NCBI GenBank assembly: GCA_030562195.1
Contig: JAUJPP010000002.1
Location: forward strand, 1,488,001-1,552,000
DNA length: 64,000 bases
Source of the DNA: Nipponacmea schrenckii
Taxonomy: Eukaryota; Mollusca; Gastropoda; Lottiidae
Direction of reading: 5' to 3'
Notes under the pieces: model-generated
Databases searched by the model: none
Told to the model about the DNA's origin: nothing
What the model saw: only the letters and a program-made list of their open reading frames with translations
Position numbers and translations under genes: made by a program
Shown here: positions 10,603-22,289 of the stretch, piece by piece
Position numbering within the stretch: position 1 is the first letter of the stretch
Layout of the letters: each line of letters opens with the position of its first letter

Positions 10603-12172
10603 TTGATATTTACTATGGACTATGGATACGACTGGCGCTTCCCCCGACAACACTTTAGAAGACCCCAATTTCCCCCGCATAAACAGCAACAATACCACAG
10701 GAATCAGTATAATATGCAACCGAATCGGTACAACAGGCAGTATGATAGGCAAACGTATCAGTATGATAGGCAACAGTCCTATAGCAATAGACAACAACAT
10801 GATAGACAACAGTACCGTGATAATAGACAACAGTATAATAGACAACAATATCAGACACAGCAGCAACCCCATTACAGACAGCAGCAGGATACGAACCCCA
10901 TTGTGAAGGCATTGTTTCAGATTCTACAGTGCCTACATCTTCCATTTCACGCAAGCAAACAATGGTTCGCCTACTCGTGGCTTTCTTTTTAAAATCAATG
11001 ACTTAAATCGGTTTGTAAAACCAGCTTTGAGGAATACGTCAATTATTTCGGCCATTCAAAATGTAAACAAATCCTGGGCTAAAGACGTGGCATTGGCACT
11101 GAAATCTCATTATGAGAATATGCTTGCAGAAAAAATTAACTTTGTGAAGTCTCGCAAACTTTCTGATCAAAATTTAAGACAGCTCTCGTGGAAGCTATTA
11201 ACTGGGCAAAAAAATCTTACCATCGGTTGCACCGCGATACTTTAGAAAAATATAATCGCACAATAAATTCTCTCGCGTGTCAGAACCAGATTTCGGAAAT
11301 TGACATGATTGTGGACGCTGTGGAATCTACTTCATCTACAAGCAAGCCGCCAGCAATTGCCAATCGATTTGATCCACTAACGCAGTCTTCCAAGAAACGC
11401 CAACACTCTCCACCTGCCACTGACCATCTCGAAACTGAAATACTGCCAACCCCTAAAAGACATAATGCCAAAATCAAATTTTCATCACCTCTTTCCAATA
11501 CCGCCTTACCATTACCCCAGTCACCAAATACTCCGACCAATAACCACCGCCGAACACCTATGTCCAATCCTGAGACACCCATACAGACAATAGGCACTAG
11601 ACGACGTCTTAGCTTAGGACATCAACCAGCCAATAAACCACACCGTAACGACCATGATAACAGAAAATCTGACTGGAGTCTCCCGGAAATACTTAAACCT
11701 ATCCTGATCATCGGTTCATCCAATATCTCGTGTACCAGAAATAGACCTCAACACTCAAGCTGAATCCTACCCCGGAGCCCGTATCAGACACATCTTCAAT
11801 ATCCTTTGTAAAACAGACCCTACAGACATACCAAAAAAAGTCATATTTCATGTAGGTATCAACAATAGACAGGAGCCAGGTGAGATTATCTACAAACAGA
11901 TCTTGGAACTTCTAAACCTAGCCCATTCGAAATTCCCCGCAGCTTCAATTTATGCCACACAGATACCATTTTCTACAAGTCTTCAGAGAGTTGAACCTCA
12001 TGCTACAGAGAATCTTCGCCGCTATAATGATATCATCTACCATAAGCCATCTCCTGTCGCCACCACTATTCCGAGATTCAATGGAATGGTCGAGGTAACG
12101 TCCGATCATGTCCACTGGACAGCCTCCACTGCTACAAGTATCTACGTTAAATGGGTCTCTCATTTAAACTAG
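10603..12172 (+). pseudogene. PLE ORF1: Q/Y/N-rich region plus SGNH-hydrolase-like domain, frameshifted
   Basis: Three pieces read as one protein broken by shifts near 10930, 11180 and 11730. The first (from ATG 10603) has a Q/N/R/Y-rich stretch of about 60 residues. The middle pieces contain FKINDLNRFVKPAL, an alpha-helical segment and a P/S/T/N-rich linker. The end shows an SGNH-like pattern: IIGSSN (block I, Ser in place of GDS), a hydrophobic strand followed by HVGINN (block III), and DHVHW (block V with Asp-His). It stops at 12172, overlapping the start of ORF2 by 22 bases in another frame. SGNH/GDSL esterase-like domains are known in ORF1 of some LINEs and in some giant PLEs. The role here (RNA binding, membrane or chaperone-like) is unknown. 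The frameshifts mean this copy is probably not autonomous. Confidence 0.7.
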
Positions 12173-14424
12173 ATGCGGGAGGAAGTAATCTAAAATTAGG
12201 CCGAACAATATTGAATCTTAGTACGCGTACACTTTCTCCCGTTGAAGAAAGACTTCTGGATCGCGGTTTAACTTTTATTCCCGTGTCAAAACCATTGTCT
12301 AATTCACCAATTTTATCGTCGGTTATAGAAATCCAACGAGTATTCAAACTCAATTTTTTCTTTCGTGAACGTCTTGGCCGCGGTAAGCGTACCAAATTTG
12401 TTGAAAAAACTGGTTGGAATCCACCAGATAGTGCGATAGACAATGGTATTCTTAATATTTGCGATGAAATGTATGATGAAGTCTCTCGGTTACCTTTGGT
12501 ACAAGAGAAGAATAATTTAACCAACTTTGAACGTAAAAATCTCAAGATCTTAAAGAATGATGACAGCATCATAATCCGTAAAAGTGACAAAGGCAGTTGC
12601 TGTGTAATACAGAATCGCGCGGACTATATTTTTGAATTAGAAAAACAATTAAGCAACCAACATCATTATCGTGAACTAGATAGACCAATTTTCATGGAAA
12701 CTGCGAAAAAAATCAATGATATTTTGAAAACACTAGTAACAAAGAAGATTCTTTCCGATGCACAATTTGACTATCTTTCCGCGAAACCAAATGCACGTCA
12801 ACGCCATATTTATTCATTACCGAAAATCCACAAGAATCCCGAAACCGAATGGAGCGTCGCGAATAAGATTCCGAAAGGCAGACCGATTATTTCCGATTGC
12901 GCTAGTGAGTCATACCAAGTTTCTGAATATATCGATTATCTTTTATTACCTTTGGCATGTAAACATCCATCATATCTTAAAGATACTACCGACTTTATTG
13001 AAAAAATCAAAAAATTAGATATTCCGCCTAATGCATTTTTTATATCTTTAGATGTTTCGAGTATGTATACCAACATTGATAACAATGTTGGTTTAGACGC
13101 TGTCCGTAAAGCCTTTCATAGAAATCCTTCCGATGAAAGACCAGATAAAGAAATTTTAGAACTTCTTGAAATATGTTTAACGCGCAATGACTTTACTTTT
13201 AATGGAAAAACTTATCTTCAAATTTCTGGAACAGCTATGGGCAAACGATTTGCTCCTAGCTACGCGAACATCTTTATGGCCGAGTGGGAACGCGAAATAG
13301 ACCAAATTTCACCTTTTAAACCTCTTTTTTATGGTAGATTTCTCGACGACATTTTTATTATTTGGACTGAATCATTAGAAAACTTTTGGCAATATTTTGA
13401 AATTCTAAACAACCACCACCCTTCAGTTAAATTAACGGCAAACATTAGCGACAATAGTATGGATTTCTTGGACACTACGGTGTTCAAGGGAAATGATTTC
13501 GAACAATCTTCTAAAGTAGATGTAAAAGTATTCTTCAAAGCAACCGATACACACCAACTTTTGTTTAAAAGCTCGTTTCACCCGAAGCATACATTTTCTG
13601 CGATAATAAAATCACAAATCCTAAGGTTCCATAGGATTTGTACACAACAGACCGATTTTGATTCCGCGTGCAACCTAGTTTTTAGTAAATTGCGAGAGAG
13701 GGGTTACTCAAAACGATTTTTACGCAAAATTAAAAACGACACGTTATTACAACTTCAGAAAAAACATGACCCCCCTCCTCCACCGACTGGATTTGGCTCA
13801 AAACCTTGTGGTGGTTCTGCGTGTCGTACCTGCGAACATGTACCTATTTCTCATTTCTTTAAAAACAATAAAACTGACAAAACTTTTCTTATGACTGACC
13901 AACTTTCATGCGGCGACCAAAACCTTATTTACCTAATTTCATGTAAAAAATGCGACGTACAGTACATTGGAGAAACTAAAAACGCGTTACGGACTCGATT
14001 TAATGGCCATCGGTACGATATAGTACATGGCAAAAATAGACCAATTTCAAATCACTTTAATCTACCCGACCATTCCATTGAAGACTTATTGATTATGCCA
14101 ATCGAAAAGATACAACCTATGATCAATATCAAGCCCAAGCAAAGAAGACTACAACGCGAGAGTTATTGGATGGACCAACTTCAAACCGTACACCCAAATG
14201 GATTAAATATACAGCACGATAACCAGATAATACCCTTTGTTGCCATCTACAACCATACTGCCACCAATGCCTCCAATATCGTTAGACGCCACTACCAGAA
14301 ACTTCAAGATCAATATCCCCATGTTTACAGCAAGCGACTTGTAACAGCCTATAGAAGAAACAAAAACCTCAGTAATATCCTAGTCCATGGTAGACTTGAC
14401 CCTCAACAATCCAATATTTTATAA
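12151..14424 (+). CDS. PLE ORF2: reverse transcriptase with GIY-YIG endonuclease, 757 aa
   Basis: This is the polymerase and nuclease of the retroelement, intact over 757 codons. An N-terminal region (about 1-130) leads to a motif with IRKSDKGSCCVI (about 140-152), typical of PLE. RT motifs follow: IYSLPKIHK, GRPIISD, FFISLDVSSMYTNI with catalytic D301, SGTAMGKRFAPSYAN, and FLDDIFIIW with catalytic D399-D400. After the thumb comes a cysteine cluster with CGGSACRTCEH, then the GIY-YIG nuclease: LIYLISC (about 592-598) and YIGETKNALRTRF with Y605-I606-G607, a downstream arginine and a glutamate in RRLQRESYW. ATG 12151 overlaps the end of ORF1 by 22 bases, so translation by reinitiation or frameshift is possible. 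Length and domain order are those of canonical endonuclease-bearing PLEs. No internal stop was seen, so activity may be recent. Confidence 0.95.
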   Translation: MGLSFKLDAGGSNLKLGRTILNLSTRTLSPVEERLLDRGLTFIPVSKPLSNSPILSSVIEIQRVFKLNFFFRERLGRGKRTKFVEKTGWNPPDSAIDNGILNICDEMYDEVSRLPLVQEKNNLTNFERKNLKILKNDDSIIIRKSDKGSCCVIQNRADYIFELEKQLSNQHHYRELDRPIFMETAKKINDILKTLVTKKILSDAQFDYLSAKPNARQRHIYSLPKIHKNPETEWSVANKIPKGRPIISDCASESYQVSEYIDYLLLPLACKHPSYLKDTTDFIEKIKKLDIPPNAFFISLDVSSMYTNIDNNVGLDAVRKAFHRNPSDERPDKEILELLEICLTRNDFTFNGKTYLQISGTAMGKRFAPSYANIFMAEWEREIDQISPFKPLFYGRFLDDIFIIWTESLENFWQYFEILNNHHPSVKLTANISDNSMDFLDTTVFKGNDFEQSSKVDVKVFFKATDTHQLLFKSSFHPKHTFSAIIKSQILRFHRICTQQTDFDSACNLVFSKLRERGYSKRFLRKIKNDTLLQLQKKHDPPPPPTGFGSKPCGGSACRTCEHVPISHFFKNNKTDKTFLMTDQLSCGDQNLIYLISCKKCDVQYIGETKNALRTRFNGHRYDIVHGKNRPISNHFNLPDHSIEDLLIMPIEKIQPMINIKPKQRRLQRESYWMDQLQTVHPNGLNIQHDNQIIPFVAIYNHTATNASNIVRRHYQKLQDQYPHVYSKRLVTAYRRNKNLSNILVHGRLDPQQSNIL

Positions 14425-14727
14425 ACCAATTAAGATTTATATTCCAGCAATTTTACTTTCTCTAATATCTTTCAATTTCTTGCAGGTACATGTACAAAAT
14501 TTATTCTTTTATGTTCTCATATTACAGGATCTATCATTAGGTATCCATTGACAGAAGAATTTTAATATTTTTCCAGCTATTTTACCAAAAGAATTTATAC
14601 TTTTTAGAGATGTGTTTTTTCAAAAATAACAAATTTAATTTTCTTAACCTTTAACTTGCACCTTGTAAATCTTTACTTTGCGACCTAGGCCAGTGCTTTT
14701 ATGAGACTTAGTTCTCATCACCATCTA

Positions 14728-15020
14728 ACACCAAGTTTCATTAAAAATCCATTGAAAATTGTAGCTTCCATTGACTGTGTCTACTGTCTACAACAAATAT
14801 TGAGGCAGGGGCAATAACTAAAAAACCGTTCATCGAAAAAAGGTTAAATTAGAACTTGACCGCCGTCTTATCAATTCCAATGCTCAAACCAAGTTTCATT
14901 CAAATCCATATAAAATTGTAGCTTCTATTGTGTCTACAACAAATGTGGACCGACAGACCGACGCGACGCGACGGACAGGGGCGACGACAATATACGTCCA
15001 CATATAAATGTGTGCGTTTA
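14728..15020. repeat. Right part of the tandem repeat split by the PLE
   Basis: Resumes with ACACCAAGTTTCATTAAAAATCC and includes a GGGGCAATAACT unit. It ends in a series of GACCGACAGACCGACGCGACG-like motifs followed by ATATACGTCC, the usual right end of this family. Confidence 0.8.
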
Positions 15021-15639
15021 ACAATAAGAAAATATATGTAAAACATGACTAAACATACCTAAATAAAGTCTGTAGATGACCATTACTAAATAATATTAAA
15101 TAAATGTTTCCTTATTTAGTTCTTATTTCCTCTTTCTACTTCTAGTTTCGGTTGAGCCATAGCCTCATCACCAAGACCGTATTTGTCTACTTAAACTTCG
15201 ATGAAGGATAAATAGTCTGGGTGTCAAAGACTAGTGGAGTATTAATAGCAATTGGGAAAAACCTAATACTGACTATGAATCGTAATGTAACCCAAACCAA
15301 CTGGATCTTAAAGTAAATTTGCTATGTTCTTCAACAACTCAACAGAGTCAAATGCTTTCTTAAATAAGATTTATCTACCATATTTGGAATTTAAGATAAA
15401 ATGTCCTTATTTAAGAAACTTAAAAAAGGGCCAATAGAACAGAAAACTGCAAGCAGTGCTTCAAGGATTACATTGAGGGGATGCAGCAGTTTCCTCCCCG
15501 CAGACATTGAGGGGCCATGCAGGAGAATTTGCAGCAGGGTATAGAGATGAAGTAATGACTTGTATGAATTATGAACTGAGGTTAAATTAGCCAAGGTTTC
15601 CTACTCCATCTTCATATCAACTTGGTTCATATACCTTAA
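15021..15639. other. Gene-free AT-rich stretch
   Basis: No open frame, repeat end or RNA gene could be supported here. Confidence 0.5.
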
Positions 15640-15930
15640 AGGGATAATGGGTTTTGGAATGAACATAAAATTTAAAAATCTATCATCAGTAATTATACCT
15701 GAAGCCACAAATAACATAAAAAAAGAAATAAACATTGGAAAAACTAAATAATTTGATTATTGAAAAACCCTTGCTTTTTCAAAAATCACTTAGTTTTGTG
15801 ATATTTCCAGATTTTAAGACCTTCTGTAACTTTATGACACCAGATAAGTTCACTGATGAATATATACTCATATTGACCATTTTGAGAACTAAACTTTTTT
15901 ATGTTCATATAAGAAAGGCACTGTTTCCCT
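15640..15930. mobile_element. TTAA-flanked MITE, copy 2
   Basis: Starts AGGGATAATGGGTTTTGGAATG and ends CACTGTTTCCCT, with TTAA at 15636-15639 and 15931-15934. The GAATGAACATAAAA and internal AACATAAAAAAAGAAA blocks match the copies at 3974-4331 and 32300-32560. The short open frame inside it is chance. Confidence 0.75.
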
Positions 15931-16744
15931 TTAAATGAAATTGCCACTATTCTTGAATGCAACTATTTGATGGATTGTCAAAATATATTGGGCATGCAAT
16001 TTACACTCCAAAGGGCTTTTATGTACAAAGACACAAATCAATGAATAATTACTACTTTTGATCCAATTTATTATTGAAAAAAAATAAGAAATGTACACCT
16101 ACATAATTAACAAAATCTGGGTTAATTGAACAAATATTGTTTAGTTGGCAAAAGATGCAATCTTCAACTATAGTCACCATTCTTATAAAAAGATATTGAT
16201 GATTACATAATTAGCCAGAACTGCAGATGCGATTGTTATGATAACTTGTTGAAAGCAATAAGAGGATGCTATTTTTTTAAAAGTAATAAGAAGCTCAATC
16301 ATATATAAAACAAACAAATATTTAGAATGCCTGCGTCCTTAACATTAAGGGGACAGATTTGCAAAATTCGGGGGTTGATTTGGGTCTTGAGTATGTGTAA
16401 TCAGTCTTCAATCTATGTGTTTTCTACATTTTTTAACATCATTTTAACATTGAAATGTTGATAATTCTAGACTAGCATGATGAATGGTCAAAATTTTGAT
16501 GGTGAGCTGTAAAAAGTATTACTGCTAAGCTTAGGAAAAACAAAAGACTGGAGTATAATATGTTCAACAGATGGCAAACCTATCCATTTCATAGTATCAG
16601 AAAAAAAATATGCCAAGCCTTATTTGGAATATGAAGTGGTGCTTAAAGCTTAATTCCCCCCAATCTTCAAAAAATAATAATGGTTTATGATACTAAATCT
16701 ACAGATTGCATCTTCACTTGATTAAGTCACAGGAAATATGCAGT

Positions 16745-19700
16745 TCAAGCAAATTTACAATTTGAGAAATCCATTTCTGGGTGCTGTTCCATAAATCTAC
16801 AAAAAAAAGAAAAAATTTATACAATTTGTCTGTTTCCATTTAATTTTTTCTTTTAATGTGATAAAGGGATACAATTTCTGATATCTGTGATATATCATTG
16901 GGTATGCATCCTATGTTACTTTGAGAGGCAGGAGATGTCATATTAGTATCATAATGTCATATTGTGGTTTAAAACTCAAGGTTATTTAAGAGTTCTCTTT
17001 TAAGGCTAGATAAAAGATTGTTTTGAGAATTGTGGAAGACATGTTGTCATTGTAAAAAGGTTAATAAAGCATGGCTGAAGCTTAAATTCCTAGTTTTATT
17101 TATTAGGATAACCAAAATCCTAGTTTTATTTATTAGGATAACCAAAATCCTAGTTTTATTTATTAGGATAACCAGAATCCATCTAGGATCAGAACCCCAA
17201 CAAAACATTATAGAAACATACAACTAAATTTAGGAAGCAGTACAATGAGTCTGTTCTGCCAAGATAATTCTAGACAATCAAAACTGGGAAAGCAAAAAGA
17301 AAACATTAATGAATATACAAGCTAACTATACTGACAATCTTCTAAAATGGAATATTTTTTTTTCAACAGGTTTATCTTTTGGTGATTACAAAAACTCATG
17401 CCAAATTTCATTCAAATCCATTGTGGATTTTGCTTTCCAGAGTGTTAATGAGCCCAAAAGTTTTCAAGAACAAGTGCAAAAACTCACAACACAATTTTCA
17501 TCAAATGAAAAATATCTCTTTTAAGTCAAGTCCAATAATGTTTCTAAAAGGGGCTCCTAAATAAGAATTAGAAATGGTATTGCCGTTGGCTTAAGTTCCA
17601 ATAAGTAGTTAGGACCCTAGATGAAAGGACACAAAAATTTTAAATTAAACATACTTTTTCATAACATCTTGTTTTTTCTGTTCATCCGATGTTGGTAATC
17701 CCATTTCTTTTTGTCTTTGATCAAACATCATTTTTTCTACCATACCCCTAGTTTCACCATCTAAATCTGACAACTAGAAAAAAATAACTTATTGTTCTGT
17801 AAAACAATGAAATGATCTTGTGATTCGGATCCCATTTTGAACCACATACGATGCCATTTACAGGGCCTAGGGTTTTTTGTCCCATCCAAATGACTAGATG
17901 ATTTTTCTGACCTCTATCATTGATAAGAGGAAAACAGGTTGAAAATCATAAAGTTCTCGACTTTTGCTGGGATTGAACCCTAGATCGTGCATCTAACACT
18001 AAGCCACTGCAGCTGTCTTCTGTCAGGTCTTTACAATAAATTTACTTGTTCAGTGTCTAGTGTTTACAAGTTGATAAAACTTATTTTATTTAACAAAATA
18101 TATATATACAGGTTAAAGCTTGACTTAAAACCATAATCAAATTAATGAAAACAATACATGTATTTAAGTTTAATTTTTTGAATTTTTTGTCATAAAATAT
18201 TTTTTTATAAATTACAACACAGTCTTAGAAAAACATACTATCTCTGTCTTTTATCCATATTTGATTGTAAATAGACAAATTTTTGAATAATTTACATATT
18301 TTTATTCATACCTGATTGTGGTTTTAAAAAACTTAAGGGTATCTCTTACCTTGGAATTTTCTGGATGGACTTTTTTAGTATTAATCTCTGGATCTGTTAG
18401 GACTACACGACTCCACCATTCCATTTTATTTACCTATAAAATATTGCTTCTTGAAAAATACTCTATCATGATAAAATAATACATTTCCATATTTCAAAGA
18501 TCAATTTGCTAATAGTTCTATAGATCTTTTGCACATCATAGAGCTCTTATACCATTTACTGCATAAATAATTTATCATTCTCTCCTTTATATTAAATCAA
18601 GATTAGATGAGATGATTCAAAAAGCAGTTCAAACCTTTTCTATATTGAGCACTAAATCTTTATTATCATTTATCACCCATGTAGAATCTTCTATTTTAAT
18701 ATTATTGTATGTTTCACTATCTATTATTGGAGGGTGGCCTTTTAATCCTGCTTTCAGATGCTGTAAATATTAGAAGTAATTGTAAACATACTATGAGTAA
18801 TTGCACAAGTATAAAAGGTTACTGTAATTTTTAGTAAAAGCAATATACTTATTCACTCACCCAAAGTAAAACATTTATATTAAAATTAATGTAACTGTTC
18901 TCTACTAAAAAGTTAATATCCTTAAAGTAGTTTAATTCAATATCAAGATAGCTTGCCAGGCAAGGTAATATACGCAGCATTGGATTTGAATAATAAATTG
19001 GGCAATAACTCAAAAAACATTCATTGAATATTTTTCCATGCCATTGCTCACACCAAATTTCATCAAAATCCTTTGAAACCTGCAGCTTCTATGCACAATA
19101 CCATTTTGATGCCACTAAGTCAAAGGCAATAACTTAAAAACTATCCATGGAAAATTGTCAAATTCAAACTTGACCACCATCTTATCTCTTTCAATAATCA
19201 TACTAGGTTTCATCAAAATCCATTGGAAATTCTATCTTTTCTATTGCACCCACAAATTTTTTTTTTTTACACAACTTTACTAAGTCAGGGGCAATAACTC
19301 ATTAACTGATCATCGAAAAATTGCCAAATTTGAAACTTGACCACTGCCTTATCAATTCCAATGCTCATATCAAGTTTTGTTCAAATCCATTGATAATTGT
19401 AGCTTCTATAGCATCAACAATAAATTTTGACATTATGTAACTAAGTCAAGGGCAATAACTAAAAAAACATTCATCGACAAATCATCAAATTTCAAACTTG
19501 ACTGCCGTCATTAAAATCCAATGAATATTGTAGCTTCTATTGTGTCCATAACAAATATAGAGGCAAGGGCAATAATCAAAAACCATTCATCAAAAAATTG
19601 TCAAAATCGGAATATTCATGTGGGCGTATAAAAATCAATGTTATTAGGCATGTATAAAAGTAATTGTATATATTTTGGACATAAAGTGTACATAATAAAA

Positions 19701-22289
19701 CTATTAATGTAACTATTCATGTACATGTATGTACTAAAACTTTTAGTCCTTCAGTACTGAAGCTTGTATCAAAGGTAATGTAATTGTACATTTAGTGAAA
19801 CTAAAATATAATTATACATGTTATGAAAATATATCTCTACATCTAACAAACAAACCTTTTTCTTGAATTCAACCACAACATCTTTACTTTTTACTTTAAA
19901 ATTGACTTTGAATGGAATACGAATCTGAAATAGCAAACCATAAGTAAATTAAAGATACTGTGTGTGTGGTTATTTAAAGAACACATTTAAACAGTGCAGA
20001 TATGTAGTTATGAATAATCATGTCACACAATGTCTGAAGAGAAGGAAAAGAACTTAACAAAAAAGGAAAGCGAAGTCATCGTTTGACCTACTATTTCTTA
20101 GTTTCAAAAACGGGAAATATTTAAATGATTAAATTTATAGTATTCACAAAATTCAAGTCTTCAAGTCCATGTGTCAAGAATTGTCCATGCTTAAAAATAT
20201 TCAAGACCCAAATCAAAATCTTTCAGCTACATGTACCTGTAGTGCTTTCTAGAATGCAAATATGCAACATAATACATAAATTTGATATCTATATTATCAA
20301 CAATTAAAGCTTACTTTGATTAAAATCAAAGAAATTAAAATGGCTACCTACTTCTAGCTCTTCTAATGTTTGAGTCCAACTATAAGTTGGTAAATCAGCT
20401 CCATTCCCAGAATTCGGTTTAAGTTTTCCTTTTGAATCTTCATCATCTTCATCTTCATCAGCCTATAAATAAAGTTCATCAAAGAAATCTATTACCTTCA
20501 AATTCAAATTTAAAATACAGATTTGAAAGAGATTGTAAGTAGGTCTTCTTCAAAAAATTGTTAAGGTTAAAAACTGCATCAGCAGGTCAAAATGATTTAC
20601 ACCTAAATGATTTATATTTCATTATTCAAATACCTTATCACCATTTGTAGTTTGTTCATCAGTTACATTTTTCTTGATTCCAGATTTTTCCTAAAAGTAA
20701 ATGTTAAAATTGTTATGAGAATGGGCAAAAACCCTTGTTTACTTTTCAAATAGCTCTTAGTTCAAAATTAAACATAGATTGAAATTGTACGATAATAATT
20801 GAGATATAAATTTATATGTAAATATGCCTTTAACAGATGATAGACCAGTGTGTTATGTGTAGCTGAGGTAACAAATAATTTAGTGCTGAATGACATTAAG
20901 GTTAAATGATGAATCATCTTACCATATCAATTTCCTGCTGTAATTTTTCGGCTTCTTCATCTGTTAATTCTTTCACTTTAGGTTCATCTGACATAGCTTT
21001 ATCTTCCTCAGCTTTTTGTTTAGCTATTCTTTCTTTTCTTTTTCTATCTTCTTCAGCTCTTTCTGCTTTTAATTTATTTTGCTCAGCTAAAGCTTTGTCT
21101 TGATATTTTTTGAATTTTTCCATGATCATCTAAAACAGAATTTAAATAAAGAAATTAAACTTTCAGCAAATAAATGGAAAATTTTGAGTAAAGTACATTC
21201 CATAATTGTATGTAGAAATTAACATTTGTTGTTGATTTAAGTTTGATGTTGAGAAAAATTCAATAATTGTAGATCAGTATAGAATAGAAATATCAATGTA
21301 AAATTAACATTTGTTGTTGATTTAAGCTTTTTGTTAAACTCGGAAAAACCGTTGTAGAACAGTATAGCGATATCAATATAGAAATTAATTTTGCTGTTGA
21401 TTGAAGCATGTTGTTGATTTCAAGTTCGGTAAAACTGTTGTAGAACAGTTTAGCGATATCAAAAATAGAAATGTCAATATTTGTTGTTGATTAAAGTTTG
21501 TTGATGAGCTCAACATTGTAGATCAGTACAGTATAGAAATATCAATAAAGAAATTAAAATTTGGTCTTTATTTACACTGAATAATAAAGTAAAATTATCA
21601 TATATATCATTTTGTGTAAATTGGACTATCGGCTATCGGCTTCAAAATAAAACTGACTTTTTAAAAACTTTTTTATCATGTCAATATAAATTAATATAAT
21701 AGTTTATAAGACAATTTGATATTACCTGTTCAGCTGTCTTTTCACCAGCTCCAGTGTAAAAATCCGTTTTTCTTGCCAAAAAGTTGAATATAATATCAAG
21801 TAACTAAAATATAAAAATTTAAAAAAATAATTATAACATACAAACAGTGGGAAAGCAAAATTGGTTAATTAAAAAAGAGACAATTATTATCAGTATCCAA
21901 TTTTCAGGTAAGCATGGCTGTTGATTGAGAGAATATCTAAATCTCAAAACTGCCAGAATAGGCTACCTAGGCCTAAAATAGATGCTGGAACAGTGGAAGA
22001 TGTTTCGGACTAATATTTGCTCATAATTGCATATTTATTAGGATGACATTTAAATGTTAGAATTAGATCTAGTAAACTTTATATTATATATTTATATATG
22101 TTTATAGCAAGTCTAAAGCAAGTTTATTGCTAAGTCTATACTATAGTTGGCAGTAAGTAGGCGGACGTTTGGAAATTAGAGACACCAAATCAAAAATAAT
22201 TCAATAGATCTCAGACTAACCTCTTGGACTCCTTTCTCACATTGAGATGCCATACCAAGCAGCATTCCATCAAATCTGTCTTCTGCCAT
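16745..22289 (-). CDS. nudC: NudC (nuclear distribution C), dynein/Hsp90 co-chaperone, 323 aa
   Basis: Ten exons were located on the minus strand: 22221-22289, 21726-21803, 20923-21129, 20634-20690, 20352-20462, 19856-19924, 18635-18760, 18350-18433, 17655-17773 and 16745-16796. All have AG/GT borders and consistent phase, giving 972 nt including the stop. The N-terminus ([14 protein letters not shown]) is the NudC N-terminal helix. Exon 3 encodes a lysine/glutamate-rich coiled coil ending [15 protein letters not shown]. Exons 5-8 encode the CS domain, with [18 protein letters not shown] and MEWWSRVV. The C-terminus has [18 protein letters not shown] and [10 protein letters not shown], very close to human NUDC (331 aa). 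In animals NudC stabilises dynein regulators such as LIS1 with Hsp90 and is needed in cell division and nuclear migration. It is divergent to the TMEM141-like gene, with 291 bp between start codons. Introns carry a SINE and tandem repeats. Confidence 0.96.
17086..17177. repeat. Three head-to-tail copies of a 30-bp unit
   Basis: The unit TCCTAGTTTTATTTATTAGG plus ATAACCAAAA is repeated three times almost perfectly in the last intron of nudC. Being a multiple of three, it creates a chance repeated peptide frame on the plus strand. Confidence 0.85.
17835..18017 (-). mobile_element. tRNA-derived SINE in a nudC intron
   Basis: On the minus strand it starts with an A-box-like TGGCTTAGTGTTAGATGCA (just inside 18010) and a B-box-like GGGTTCAATCCC (near 17975). 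A body with GATGGGACAAAAAACCCTAG follows. It lies between nudC exons 8 and 9 in the same orientation as the gene. The body layout resembles the SINE at 3066-3428, but the sequence differs. Confidence 0.7.
18948..19632. repeat. Tandem repeats (GGGCAATAACTCA family) in nudC intron 6
   Basis: Begins with AGCTTGCCAGGCAAGGTAATATACGC and contains about four diverged units with GGGCAATAACTCA and CTTATCAATTCCAATGCTCA. It ends in CATGTGGGCGTATAAAAA. Both ends of the family are therefore present, so this is a complete or nearly complete insertion of about 685 bp. Confidence 0.8.
21205..21590. repeat. Tandem repeat of about 84 bp in nudC intron 2
   Basis: About 4.5 copies of a unit containing AGAAATTAACATTTGTTGTTG, AGTTTGTTGATGAG-like and GTAGATCAGTATAG blocks. 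Copies are 75-90 percent alike by eye. Confidence 0.7.

Larger units (their letters stand above)
9937..14727 (+). mobile_element. Penelope-like retroelement (PLE) with hammerhead ribozyme
   Basis: The limits come from the flanking repeat: elsewhere it reads CCAATGCTCACACCAAGTTTC, but here it is split after CTCACA (9936) and resumes at ACACCAAGTTTC (14728). ACA is therefore present on both sides. The order inside is a 5' noncoding leader with short local repeats (9953 and 9998), a hammerhead ribozyme motif (10409-10449), a broken ORF1 (10603-12172), an intact ORF2 with reverse transcriptase and GIY-YIG nuclease (12151-14424), and about 300 bp of 3' sequence. No second ribozyme or long terminal repeat was seen at the 3' end. 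PLEs are retroelements that prime on cut target DNA and are unlike LTR elements or LINEs in their reverse transcriptase. Confidence 0.9.

Noticed and set aside
10537..10954. Hydrophobic and Tyr/Val-rich minus-strand frames
   Set aside because: Antisense shadows of the Q/Y/N-rich part of the PLE ORF1.
17960..18017. tRNA gene on the minus strand in the nudC intron
   Set aside because: Same reasoning: tRNA-like head of a SINE.
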